Assembly (NCBI GenBank): GCA_020696395.1
Contig: JAEHCN010000003.1
Span: forward strand, 1 to 43,608
DNA: 43,608 nt
Direction: 5' to 3'
DNA from: Thermoplasmata archaeon
Lineage (GTDB): Archaea > Thermoplasmatota > Thermoplasmata > UBA10834
Below the pieces are notes generated by a model, which had not been told where the DNA came from, searched no databases, and saw nothing but the letters and a program-made list of their open reading frames with translations. Each line of letters begins with the position of its first letter. The first letter of the stretch is position 1. The translations under genes were made by a program, and so were the position numbers. Below are positions 27,748-38,400 of the stretch, piece by piece.

Positions 27748-27824
27748 GATCAAGACCGCCGCTGCGTGGCGTCAGGGACATTCGGCGGCGTTTTGAGGGG
27801 GCGCTCGACGATACAGGCAGGGTT

Positions 27825-28277
27825 TCACGGCCCAACCTTGGAGAACACCTGCGCAGTCTCGTCCCCCTCGTACGACTCTCGAAGGATCTGTCCCATGATC
27901 ACGCCGATCATCCCGCCGAGGAAGAAAAGCATCACCAGTATTACCGTCATGTTAAGGAAGAATAGCACGTACTGGCCTGGGAACATCACATCGAAGTCGT
28001 AGAAGAGGAAAGGAGCGGAGTAGGCGACTATTGCGAGAATGTATCCGACGAGGACGTACACTAGGATCGTCACGACCGCGATGTCCATCCTTCTCGTCAT
28101 GTAGCCCGAGGGCATGCCAAACAGGATAGACAGAAGGAACGCGACAAGCAGATTCTTCTGGAGAGACGGAGTCGAGATGTTCGGAAAGACGAAATCGAAG
28201 GTCATGAAGGCTATGGCAGGAGCGGTGATCAGCGCAAGGACGAGAATCCTGATCCAATCGTCCAACCGGACCTTCAT
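27825..28277 (-). CDS. Four-TM membrane protein of unknown function
   Basis: Four hydrophobic segments; overlaps the upstream gene start, same strand as the dpp genes. Confidence 0.65.
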   Translation of the reverse strand: MKVRLDDWIRILVLALITAPAIAFMTFDFVFPNISTPSLQKNLLVAFLLSILFGMPSGYMTRRMDIAVVTILVYVLVGYILAIVAYSAPFLFYDFDVMFPGQYVLFFLNMTVILVMLFFLGGMIGVIMGQILRESYEGDETAQVFSKVGP

Positions 28278-28876
28278 AGATAGAGTCCCCCCAGATAAGT
28301 TCTCTCGATCTTGACCATGTCGTTAAGATATGCCTCCTTGGAGTACTGATAATCGTGGTCGAAGTCGGAGATCCAGGCTACGACCCTGAAGTCGTGGACG
28401 TAGGGAACAGACTCCATCGTGAGATCGAGCCCTTCCGAGGCGGAGTGGTTGATGTATCCGCTCAGACTCGCGAGCTTCTCCTGGTCGACCACGAACCCCT
28501 CGCGCTCGATCGTCATCGCTTCGTGCGCTCGCAGGACGGAGTATTCGGGGGAGACGCCGAAATGGCTGGTCATTGGGATGTAGGTCGTTCCCGTATCGGA
28601 GACGTTATAGACCTTCACGTTCCAGCTGATGCTGGAAATGACCAGCTCTTGCCGCGACGGATTGTCAAGGACTATCGTAAGGGATATCACTAGCGATCCG
28701 TTGGTGAGGAGTTCCGCCGTTTCGACAGCATCCCTGAACTCGACCTCCAACCTGGTGTCCATCACGCTCAAGTAGGTCGCTGCGGAAAAGATCAGCGCCG
28801 CCGAGAAGAACACGGCGGCCGCGATGGATAGAGTCGCGACGAACCATCTCTGGCGAAGCTCATCCTTCACGCCCAA
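28274..28876 (-). CDS. Exported single-TM protein of unknown function
   Basis: N-terminal TM (LSIAAAVFFSAALIFSAATYL) and beta-rich domain; 6 bp from dppF-like stop. Confidence 0.65.
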   Translation of the reverse strand: MGVKDELRQRWFVATLSIAAAVFFSAALIFSAATYLSVMDTRLEVEFRDAVETAELLTNGSLVISLTIVLDNPSRQELVISSISWNVKVYNVSDTGTTYIPMTSHFGVSPEYSVLRAHEAMTIEREGFVVDQEKLASLSGYINHSASEGLDLTMESVPYVHDFRVVAWISDFDHDYQYSKEAYLNDMVKIERTYLGGLYL

Positions 28877-28882
28877 ATTCTC

Positions 28883-30784
28883 TCACCTTCCCAGGGGCAC
28901 GACTGTGCTAGTCTGTGGTGCTCCCCCTCTGAACAGATAGCACGCGACCATGTGTCCTCCGCCAACATCGTACAGGGGCGGGTCCTCAGTCTTGATGAAT
29001 CTGACTGCCACTACCTTCTGAGTAGTCTTCGTCCTCTTGACGGTGATCTTGCTCACCATATTGGCGCCGCTCCCACCGCCTTCTGTGGAGAACTGACGTC
29101 TGAGAACAGATTCGAGTCTGGTCCAGTTATCCTCTGGGCCCATGATGCTGATCCTCACCTTCCTGCCCTTCGTCTTGACCGGGAATAGGTGTGTCGACAG
29201 TTCCTTCTCGTCGGCGACACACCTCTCGACGTGCTTGGCCACGTCCTTTGCCACCGCAGCCGCCGGTCCCTTGGCGTCACCGCATGTGACTACAACGGAT
29301 CTTCTCGAAGGGTCCGGTGAGATGCTCTTGACCCCCCTGAACTCCGGTCGGTTCTTTCGCTTGTGGTATCGGACATAATCCTCCAGGAAGGCCTCGACTA
29401 CCTTCACGTTCTGGTCACCACCGCCCACCGATACGGTCAGACGGCCCCCCTCCTGCTTCATGTCGGAGATGATGTCGTGCATCGGGTGGTCTGTCTCTCG
29501 ATAGGTCACCGTTGACTCGATCAGGGCGAAAAGCTCGCGCGCGAGTTCATCGGCGGACATCTTCGTCGACTTGCATCTCATCTCGATGAATCTGTCCGTC
29601 AGAGTCGAGTCGATCGCCTCGACAGCCTCCACGATAGGATTCTGTCCCCTGGACTTCTCGAGCAGGTTCCTGATCGAGTCGATGACCGCCTGCGCGTCCG
29701 CGGCGTCCTTGATCCTGATCTGGAGTATGAATCCGCCAGGTTCGAGCCCATCAACGGCGCCTGCAAGGACGGCGTCACCTGCCAAGCGATTCTCCTCCTC
29801 CAGCCAATCGATGAAATCGGCAGCCTGCCATCCGCAGTCCTTGAACGACTTCGGGCACCTCGGCCTGAACCTGCATCCGAGAGGCACGTTCGCCGCACTC
29901 GGCACCTCTCCCTTGATCTGGATCCTTCCGTGCTTCGCATCAGGGTCTGGGACTGGCACGGCCGAGAGCAACGCCTGCGTGTACGGGTGTTTCGGCTCGA
30001 ATATCACAGTGTCGGTCTCGCCGAGTTCAACGGTCTTTCCTAGGTACATGACCGCGAGCCGGTCGCTTATGTAACGCGCCACAGCGATGTCGTGCGTGAT
30101 GAAGAGGTAGGGTATTCCATACTTGTCCCTGAGGTCGAGCATCAGGTTCAGAACACCTGCACGTATGGACACGTCGAGCATCGATACAGGTTCATCGGCG
30201 ACTATCACCCTGGGCTTGACCACGAGTGCCCTTGCGATGGATACTCTCTGCCTCTGACCACCGCTTAGCTCGTGCGGGAATCGGTTCAGATACTCCTTGG
30301 CGGGCGCCAGCCCTGCATCCTCGAGCGCCTGAACGACCATCTCGAGCCTCTCCTCGGCGGTCTCTCCGACGTTGTGGTTCTGCAGTGGCTCCATTATGGT
30401 CTGGAGCGCCGTCGTTCTCGGGTTGAGCGATTCGTAGGGGTCCTGGAAGACCATCTGGATGTTTCTGCGGAAGACCTTGACGTCCTGTCCTTCCAGGAGT
30501 GCGATGTCTCTCCCGAGGAAGAACACGTAACCATCCGTCGGGTCTTCGAGTCTGGTGAGCAGTCTGCCGACAGTGGTCTTGCCACAGCCGCTCTCCCCAA
30601 CGAGCCCAAGTATCTCCCCGGAGCGCAAGTCGAGGTTGACGCCATCCACGGCTCTGACGAAAGGTGTCTCCTTGCCGAACGACAGGAACCCTTTCTTGAG
30701 CTCGAAGTACTTCTTCAGGTCTCTGACCTTGATGATGATGTCCCCTGCCGCCATGTCTACTCCCTCCTCCTGAGCTCGTCCCAT
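28883..30784 (-). CDS. Oligopeptide/dipeptide ABC transporter ATPase (DppF/OppF-like) with large C-terminal insertion
   Basis: GESGCGKTTVGRLL, LSGGQRQRVSIARAL, CRFRPRCPKSFKDC ... GGGHMVACYL. Confidence 0.95.
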   Translation of the reverse strand: MGRAQEEGVDMAAGDIIIKVRDLKKYFELKKGFLSFGKETPFVRAVDGVNLDLRSGEILGLVGESGCGKTTVGRLLTRLEDPTDGYVFFLGRDIALLEGQDVKVFRRNIQMVFQDPYESLNPRTTALQTIMEPLQNHNVGETAEERLEMVVQALEDAGLAPAKEYLNRFPHELSGGQRQRVSIARALVVKPRVIVADEPVSMLDVSIRAGVLNLMLDLRDKYGIPYLFITHDIAVARYISDRLAVMYLGKTVELGETDTVIFEPKHPYTQALLSAVPVPDPDAKHGRIQIKGEVPSAANVPLGCRFRPRCPKSFKDCGWQAADFIDWLEEENRLAGDAVLAGAVDGLEPGGFILQIRIKDAADAQAVIDSIRNLLEKSRGQNPIVEAVEAIDSTLTDRFIEMRCKSTKMSADELARELFALIESTVTYRETDHPMHDIISDMKQEGGRLTVSVGGGDQNVKVVEAFLEDYVRYHKRKNRPEFRGVKSISPDPSRRSVVVTCGDAKGPAAAVAKDVAKHVERCVADEKELSTHLFPVKTKGRKVRISIMGPEDNWTRLESVLRRQFSTEGGGSGANMVSKITVKRTKTTQKVVAVRFIKTEDPPLYDVGGGHMVACYLFRGGAPQTSTVVPLGR

Positions 30785-32040
30785 AGCTCTTTCGCATAGT
30801 GGCAGTAGGATATGTGCCCTGGCTCCACCTCTACTCCCTTGGGTCGCCCCTCTTGGCAGGCCTTTCTAGCGTGCTGGCACCGAGGATGGAACGGACACCC
30901 GCTCGGCGGCTCCACCAGGTCCGGTGGGAACCCGGGGATCGATATGAGCCGTTTCTTCTTCCCCTTGATGGAGGGGAACGATCCGAGGAGTCCCGCCGTA
31001 TAGGGATGAGCAGTGTTCTTGAAGACCTGCGTCGTCCTGCCGATCTCCATCATGAGTCCAGCATACATGACGCCTATCTTGTCTGAGACCTCTGCAACCA
31101 CTGATACATCGTGGGTGATGATCATCATGGCCATATTGAGCTGCTCCTGCAGCCTGCGTATCTCTGCGAGGATCCTGTCCTGGGTGATGACGTCCAGGGC
31201 CGTCGTCGGTTCGTCCGCTATCACGAACGACGGGTTCAGGGCCAGCGCGAGTGCTATCATGGCCCTCTGCTTCATCCCACCTGAGAACTCGTGCGGGTAG
31301 TTGTCGATCCTGTCTGGACCTATGCCGACGAATTCGAACAACTCTCTGGCCCTTTCGCGTGCCTCGTCGTCGCTGACATCTTTATGCAGCGTGATCGCCT
31401 CGATGATTTGGTCCCCGACCTTGAAGACCGGATTGAAGGCGTTCATTGCACCCTGGAATATCATCGATATCTCCGTCCAGCGGATCTTCCGTATCTTCTC
31501 GTTGTAGTCGTCGAGGGATCCGTCCTTGCGTATTGATATTCTGAGGAGATCGTACGAGTATGTGAGGGCCGAGAGTCTGTTCTCCAACTCGCTAGCCTCC
31601 GCTGTCAGCTCCACGAGACGTTTCTCGAGGATGGGAGATGATGAGGTCGACCCAGAGGCCCCCTTCTGCTGCGGAGATTTCGCTAACTCCTCCTGAAGCT
31701 TCCGCAGTTCACCCCGCAACGGACTTAGTTTACTCGTCACCCTTGCGATTTCCTTCTTCCTAGCCGTCGGTGCGCTCTTGAAACTCTCATCGTACTTCCT
31801 TCTCAGATCTGCGACCCTAGGGGGTTCCTTGAAGAATATGTGCCCCCCTTTGATGAACCCGTTGGGCGGCAGGAGCTGGGTGATGGCGTACGCCGCCGTG
31901 GTCTTCCCGCAGCCGCTCTCCCCAACGAGCCCCATGGTCTCCCCGAGATCGATGGTGAAGGTGATGCCGTCGACGGCCTTGACCCACCCTTCCTCTATCT
32001 TGAAATGAACCTTGAGGTTCTTGACTTCGAGCAGGGCCAT
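30757..32040 (-). CDS. Oligopeptide/dipeptide ABC transporter ATPase (DppD/OppD-like) with coiled-coil insertion
   Basis: GESGCGKTTAAYAI, MIFQGAMNAFNPVFKVGDQI, FSGGMKQRAMIALAL, GCPFHPRCQHARKAC...C. Confidence 0.95.
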   Translation of the reverse strand: MALLEVKNLKVHFKIEEGWVKAVDGITFTIDLGETMGLVGESGCGKTTAAYAITQLLPPNGFIKGGHIFFKEPPRVADLRRKYDESFKSAPTARKKEIARVTSKLSPLRGELRKLQEELAKSPQQKGASGSTSSSPILEKRLVELTAEASELENRLSALTYSYDLLRISIRKDGSLDDYNEKIRKIRWTEISMIFQGAMNAFNPVFKVGDQIIEAITLHKDVSDDEARERARELFEFVGIGPDRIDNYPHEFSGGMKQRAMIALALALNPSFVIADEPTTALDVITQDRILAEIRRLQEQLNMAMMIITHDVSVVAEVSDKIGVMYAGLMMEIGRTTQVFKNTAHPYTAGLLGSFPSIKGKKKRLISIPGFPPDLVEPPSGCPFHPRCQHARKACQEGRPKGVEVEPGHISYCHYAKELWDELRRRE

Positions 32041-32044
32041 GATA

Positions 32045-34306
32045 TCATCTCCTCCTGAGGCGTGGGTTCACGACCTCATCGAACGCCCTTCCTATCAGGT
32101 AGAACGCGAGTGACAGCAGCGTGATCGCGATCCCCGGGGGCAGGAGCCACCAGGGCGCGTCGAGCGAGTGTCCGCTGATCTGCAGGTACTGCAGCATCAT
32201 TCCCCATGTTATCGCATTGGGGTCTCCGAACCCGAGGAAGGCCAGGATGGCCTCGGTCACGATCGCCCCGCTGATCATGAATGTCATGTATAGGAACGCG
32301 AAGGGGAGCACGTTCGGGCCGATGTGCCTGAAGATGAGCCGCATATCCGATGCTCCAGCGACTATGGCGGCGTCGACGAACGCCCTTTTGCGCGTGGAGA
32401 GCGTCACCGACCTGATCACCCTGGCGATGCCCGCCCAGGATAGGATGGCGAAAATTATGATGATATTGAACAGCGAGGGCCCGAAGGCAGCTGCGAAAAG
32501 TAGCATTATGACAAGGTACGGCAGGCTCAGCATCACATCTGTCGCCCTCATGAGGAGCTCCCCGACGAAGCCCGAGTAGAACCCTGCGACAAGCCCAACG
32601 ATCGTCCCTATCACGACCGAGAAGAACGCTGCGGTGACGCCAACCAACAGCTCCGCCCGAGTGCCGAACATCACCTGGGTCAGGATGTCGTGTCCCTCGT
32701 AGTCCGTGCCAAGCGGATAGTAGTTGCCGGACGGATAAGTGCCCGGTGGTAGCGGGGCAATGTTCACTCCAGTGAGCGTCTCAACGAAGAGCGAGTTGTC
32801 CTCCGTTATCACTCCGAAGTAATTGCCGGTTTTCGAGTCTTCGATGTAGATGTTCCCAAGGAACGCCACAGGCGTGACAGCCCCACCTCCAGGAGCGCTG
32901 AAGGTGGCATTGATCTTCATCTCGTTCGTGATTAGATATATCGTCCCCTTGTCGGTGCTGAAAACGAATCGATACTGGCCACTGACATACTGTGGCGGGC
33001 TGTTGAGGTATCCGTCCACCGTCGAGAAGAGCGTGTTGTTGCTCCCGACCCTGCCTGTCTTCGGGTCGAGGCCAACAACGAGCCCTCTATCGCCCGTCCT
33101 GCCCACCATGACGAGATGCTCCGGCGAGGAATGGAGCGAGGATATATCGAAATCCCGTATGCCTGGAAGTATCGGTTTGCTCGACCAAGTCACGTTGCCC
33201 GTGAGTCTGTCATAGGCAACTACGCGTCCATCTGTCGTCGCAACGAAAACGGATTCCTTGCCGATCGCGGTGGTGGGCTGGTACGGGTACTGGAAGATGA
33301 TCATGTCATCGCCAACCACTGGTTCAAACGCCTCGTCTTCGACGGTGTAGTTACTCTCCCATCTGAGGGCGTCTATGGTTACGTTGAGGATCTTTCCCGT
33401 GAGCAGGGATTTCGTGAGGTTGAGGTCATAAGTCCTAAGCCCAACATCGGTGGGTACGATGAGCATGCTCCCGTTGGCGAAGTCTCCATCGACCACCAAC
33501 GGGTTTCCCACGATGGTCGCGTTGGCTATCGTGAGGTTGCTCGTGAAGGTGACTCCGTCCAAACCGGGTTCGGTGATGTCCGGCGGTCTCTTGTTGATCA
33601 TCCAGACGTTGTGGTCATCCGCGAATGCCATGGCTAGCCTGCCAACCTGATATAGCGGCGAGAATCCGTTCCATAGATTGGACGTGTACAGTGGAACGAA
33701 CGGTATCTCGTGCTCTCGGATGTACAGGAAATCATAGCTGTATTCGTACAATGTGGCTGATTGGTTGTCTCCTTCCTGGTTTGAACGGAGTACGAAGAAG
33801 AAAGTCTTGTAGAAGTGGGTGTAGTCCAGGTAGTCCGCTTCGGCGGGCAACTGTACGGTCGACGGTTCCTCGATATCTATGCCGAGCTCGCCCGTCTCCT
33901 CGCCACTGCCCGTCCTCGCAACTGGGTATACGATTACCGTACCTCCCTCTGAGTAGACCATCAGCCTCTCCATAGGCCTGTCCTTGAGGGTAGACGTCAG
34001 GCCAAGAATCTCCGTCCAGTTGCTATCAGAGGGTAGGTCTCGGGTTGCGTAGTCTGCTATGAAAGTGTCGATTGCGGGCGCCTTGAAATCCGCATTATAG
34101 GGGGCGGTCCAGGGTGCCGTGATGGCGATGACCAGGAATCCGAACACGATGCCCATGCCGGTCACACCCGTCAGCGACCTTCGATAGATCTTCCATGTGT
34201 TCCTCAGAGCTATCGCGATCCGTCTGGCTGTCTTTATGCCGGCCTCCTGGAGCTCCCTCGTATCGGGTCTTTTCGTCTGCTCTTTCGCCTCTTCTTCCTC
34301 TTTCAC
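32045..34306 (-). CDS. Oligopeptide/dipeptide ABC transporter permease (DppC/OppC-like) with large extracellular PQQ/beta-propeller-like insertion
   Basis: TM1 near N-terminus; canonical YPLGTDYEGHDILTQVMFGTRAELLVGV and permease core after residue ~520. Confidence 0.92.
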   Translation of the reverse strand: MKEEEEAKEQTKRPDTRELQEAGIKTARRIAIALRNTWKIYRRSLTGVTGMGIVFGFLVIAITAPWTAPYNADFKAPAIDTFIADYATRDLPSDSNWTEILGLTSTLKDRPMERLMVYSEGGTVIVYPVARTGSGEETGELGIDIEEPSTVQLPAEADYLDYTHFYKTFFFVLRSNQEGDNQSATLYEYSYDFLYIREHEIPFVPLYTSNLWNGFSPLYQVGRLAMAFADDHNVWMINKRPPDITEPGLDGVTFTSNLTIANATIVGNPLVVDGDFANGSMLIVPTDVGLRTYDLNLTKSLLTGKILNVTIDALRWESNYTVEDEAFEPVVGDDMIIFQYPYQPTTAIGKESVFVATTDGRVVAYDRLTGNVTWSSKPILPGIRDFDISSLHSSPEHLVMVGRTGDRGLVVGLDPKTGRVGSNNTLFSTVDGYLNSPPQYVSGQYRFVFSTDKGTIYLITNEMKINATFSAPGGGAVTPVAFLGNIYIEDSKTGNYFGVITEDNSLFVETLTGVNIAPLPPGTYPSGNYYPLGTDYEGHDILTQVMFGTRAELLVGVTAAFFSVVIGTIVGLVAGFYSGFVGELLMRATDVMLSLPYLVIMLLFAAAFGPSLFNIIIIFAILSWAGIARVIRSVTLSTRKRAFVDAAIVAGASDMRLIFRHIGPNVLPFAFLYMTFMISGAIVTEAILAFLGFGDPNAITWGMMLQYLQISGHSLDAPWWLLPPGIAITLLSLAFYLIGRAFDEVVNPRLRRR

Positions 34307-35265
34307 ATCCGCACCCTCGGGTCAAGGTATCCATATATCAAGTCCGCCGCGAAGTTGCCGAGAAGGACCATAAGGGTTATTATGTAGAGCGTGGCCTGGG
34401 CCACGGGGAAATCCAGCTGGAACAACGCGTTGATGTAGAGCGCTCCCATGCCAGGAAAGCTGAACACGTTCTCGAGGACCACAGCCCCTCCGATCGAGAA
34501 CACGAATGCGATGACGAACGAGGTGACAACGGGCAGCATGGCGTTCCTCGCGCCATGCTTGAACAGGACTTTCCTTTCGGGGAGTCCGATCGCCTTGGCC
34601 GTCACCATGTAGTTTTCGCCAATAACATCGAGCATGGCTGTCCTCATGAGCAGGACGGTGCCAGCAAGCGATAGGAGGAGAAGCACTATCATAGGCAGGC
34701 TCACATGCCAGAGGATGTCCACCAGATAAGGTAGGTTGTCAGTTGGGTCGTACCATCCCGTCAGCGGGAACCAATCGAGTTCGGACGCGAACACAACCAG
34801 GAATATCAGGCCGATCCAGAACGACGGCATGTTGTAGAACACGAGACTGATGACCACCGAGCTGCCATCGAGGACCCCGCCGCGTCGCCATGCGATCAGG
34901 GCCCCGAGGTATATGCCCACGATGTAAGCGAGTACCGTCGCCCCGCCGAACAGTAGCAGCGTCCGCGGTATCCGCTCCTTCAGGATGTTCCCGACTTCCT
35001 CCGCTTGGCTGAAGGATATGCCGAAATCGAATGTCAGCATGTTGACCATGTACATGGCGTATCTGTCCAGAACAGGGCGGTCGTATCCGAAGAGCTCCAT
35101 CATGAACTGTATCTGGGAAGGTTGCATATTCGGCGTCGTGGCGAGAAGATCTTGTGGTCTGGCGGGCAGCGCCTCGAACATGATGAAAATCAGCGTCAGG
35201 ATGATTAGCAGCGTGATGAAGGTCTGTATGCTGCGCACTGCCACATATCTAGCCATACCTGCCAT
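34303..35265 (-). CDS. Oligopeptide/dipeptide ABC transporter permease (DppB/OppB-like)
   Basis: YVAVRSIQTFITLLIILTLIFIMFEALP; GARNAMLPVVTSFVIAFVFSIGGAVVLENVFSFPGMG. Confidence 0.95.
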   Translation of the reverse strand: MAGMARYVAVRSIQTFITLLIILTLIFIMFEALPARPQDLLATTPNMQPSQIQFMMELFGYDRPVLDRYAMYMVNMLTFDFGISFSQAEEVGNILKERIPRTLLLFGGATVLAYIVGIYLGALIAWRRGGVLDGSSVVISLVFYNMPSFWIGLIFLVVFASELDWFPLTGWYDPTDNLPYLVDILWHVSLPMIVLLLLSLAGTVLLMRTAMLDVIGENYMVTAKAIGLPERKVLFKHGARNAMLPVVTSFVIAFVFSIGGAVVLENVFSFPGMGALYINALFQLDFPVAQATLYIITLMVLLGNFAADLIYGYLDPRVRM

Positions 35266-35449
35266 CGAGATGCCTCTCTTGACACGAGTACGCTTAGCTG
35301 CGTTACAATCGCAAACGCCCGTATTAAAGGTTTAGACGAAATACACGTCCCACATCAATCGAAAGCGTACCTGCTTGGAGCCACCCACAGAATCGAGGAA
35401 TGAAAATCGGGAAAAGGTTTTCTGAAGGGGTTTCCGCCTCGAAGGGCGC

Positions 35450-38400
35450 TTATTCCGTCTTCTCTTCTCCCAGCAGCTCCGGTTCAAGGACGGGCTCGTC
35501 CTCGGGAGGTTCCACCAGTCCCGTCTCTGGCACTTTCTTCGGCCTATACTTCATGACGAACACCAGAGCCACCACAGCGATGATCCATCCGATTGCCGCA
35601 AGACCCCAGGCAAGGATGCTCCCTCCCTCGGCGGCCGCCTCGAAGGTGAAGTCGACCTCCATCTCGCTCGAGACTCCCAGAGAGTCCGTCGCGGAGATTA
35701 CGATCGTGTGCTCTCCCTCCTCAAGGTCCTCAAGGGTCTCGGATATGGCGGCAGCCACCGATCCCGCGGTCACGGTCAAGTCTATGTCCGTCCCGTTGTC
35801 CAAACTCATGGTGGCCGACGCGATGCCGTTATTGTCGTAGATTGACGCCGTGAGAGTCGCATTTCTGCCCAAGACCTCTCCGTCGGCTGCCGGAGACGTG
35901 ATTACGATTTCCGGACCCAAGTTCTTCACGGCGATCATCATCTTCGCCGTTGAACCTTCAGGTGCTCCACCAGTCGCCAGCGAGATTGCGACCAAAGCCG
36001 CAGGCGCATCCTCTATGTTCGATGTGTCCACGACCATCGTAGCCACGCCATCGGCGTCCGTCAGGACCATTGGGGTCACTACTGTGCCCGCGCCCGTCGC
36101 TATGGAGACGGGCAGATCGGGGTACGGCTCGCCCATATCGTCAACGACGGTCGCCGTGACGTGCAGCTGATCCCCTATCATGTAGACATCGAGCATCGGC
36201 TCCAGTTCGAAGAAGACGGTGTCCCTCATGGTCTCTATGACGAGCTGCGTCTGGCTGAAGATGTTCATCGCACCGTCGACTTCTGCAATCACGTACATGT
36301 CTGGGTTGGTCGCATATGTCACTTCCGTGAACTCGCCGGTGTCCGGGTTCTCAGCTGCCGCGATGATCTCGAAGACGACCTTTCCAGTGGCGTCCGTCGT
36401 GCTATCTTCCGTGGTCACGCCGTAGTCGCCCGCCGGGTACAAGGACACCTCAGCGCCCTCTACGAGGGCGTTGTCCTCGTCGTACGCGGTCACCGTCACG
36501 TCTGTCACCTCGAACTCAGCGTCCTTGGCCGCAAGCACTGGTTTGTCGATCTCGTAGACTACAGTCGTGACCGCAGTGGCCCGGCTGTATCCGTAGTTGC
36601 TCGAGATTGTCGTCAGGCCAGTGATAACATGGTTGCCCGTGTCGGTGCTGAAGCTCCCCGTCGAGTTGGGGAGCAGAAACAGGTCCATCACGAGGTCCAA
36701 GTGCGCCATGTCCACGCCCTCCACGGTTATGGAGTACATCCCGTCGACCACTTCGATCCCGGGGGTGTCCACATAGACCCCCCAATCTGGGACGTCCGCA
36801 AACTCTGGCGCGGCGTACGAACCCGCGGACACGATGTTCTGTCCATCGGCCTCGGTGAGTATGTTGAGACCCGCGTAGTCCCAGAGAGTGTTCCACTGCG
36901 ATTCGTTCCAGTCGGTCAACTGTCCGTAGGCCGTGCCCGCGACCACAACGCTCGAGTTCACATTGGCTGGGTTGCCCTCGCTGTCGAACACATAGAACGT
37001 CACGTCGATCGTTCCGAGCGGGTCGACGAACTTCGGAGTGGCGTACTGAACATAGCCGCCGTACATGTCCGTCAGTCCACCAGCGTCAGAGTACGTTAGC
37101 GTGACAGCGTCCATGATCGAGTTGGCCACAGAGCCGTTGCCGATCGTGACCCTCAGAGCGGCGTCGACGCCGATGTCGTCTATCTCGACATCGAAGCTCG
37201 CAAGTCCTGACCCGTCCGTCGTCACTTTCGTCTCTGCGCCGACAACCATGGTGTCATCACTGTACGTGATATCTAGCATCTCGCTAGCCAACGGGCTGCC
37301 CGCAGCGTCCATTGCCATGACCTCTATCGTGGTCGTGGGCGATGCGCTGCTCAGAGCGGTGGTCGTGACCGATTCGATCGTGGTCATTCGCCAGACTGGC
37401 GCTGCGTCGTTATATATCACCATCGAGCTCGCCGCAAGGTTCGACAACGTGTACTTCGGGTGCGACACTGACGCAGCCAACGTCACCAACAGATGCTGGT
37501 TCTGCGTAGCCTCGTCAGGGGCTGAGTATGTCATCGTTCCCGCACCGTTCGCGTCCGTGAACACTGTGCCTGATTCCGGCGAAATCGAGCCATAGCCAAG
37601 CAGGTACGGGTCGATCGTCACATTCGCTCCCTCGACAGGGTCTCCGTTGACGTCTGTTACCCTGACGGATATCGCGACGTCCTCAGCAGCGACTAGGGCC
37701 GTCTTCGCCGGTATCACCTCGACGCCGAGGCCTCCGAGCGATGTCACTATGAGGCTCGACGAGTCGTTGGCCTCCAGCGTGCCGCTGGTAACGTTGACGT
37801 TAACGGCCGAAATGCCGGCCGCTTCGCCCATCACGGAGAACTCAAAGACACCGTTCGCGTCGGTCGTTCCGTCCGTGGGAGACGCCGCCGCTCCGCTGGT
37901 CACGTCCACCTCGACCGCTGCCCCAACGACAGGGTTGCCGAGATTGTCGATGGCCTTGACGTATCCGTCAACGCTCTGGTCGCACTTCACCTTCTCAGCG
38001 ATGGTGAGACCTGCGCTCAGGCTGGTGGTGACTGCACCCCCGCCCGTTGCGCTGCCCGCCCCTGAATACTCAAGCGTGCACAGATTGAACGGGTTCATCA
38101 GCGTGCCGTCGAATTGGGTCCAGTTGGTCCAAGTCTTGCTGTGCGCCTCGACGTTCACCCTGTAGTACAATACGTTGCACGGAACGGCGTCCGCGATGAT
38201 ATCCTGGCCAATCTTCACGTAGTTGATCTGCTCCGCCACATCGAAGGTCGCCCTCGCAAGGGTCTCATTCTCGGTGAACATGTCAACTAGCTCCATGGTC
38301 CTCTCGTCGGCGAGCGTGCTCACGCCGCCCAGGTCCTCGTAGAGTGGGTTCGAGTTAGTGTCGGACCAGAATGCCCAGTTGTTGCTAGCCGCGGCCGCTC

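Noticed and set aside
36161-37099. 312-aa plus-strand ORF (and 38843-39616) opposite the binding protein
   Set aside because: His/Arg/Val-rich antisense translations of the Ig-repeat/SBP gene without recognisable domains.
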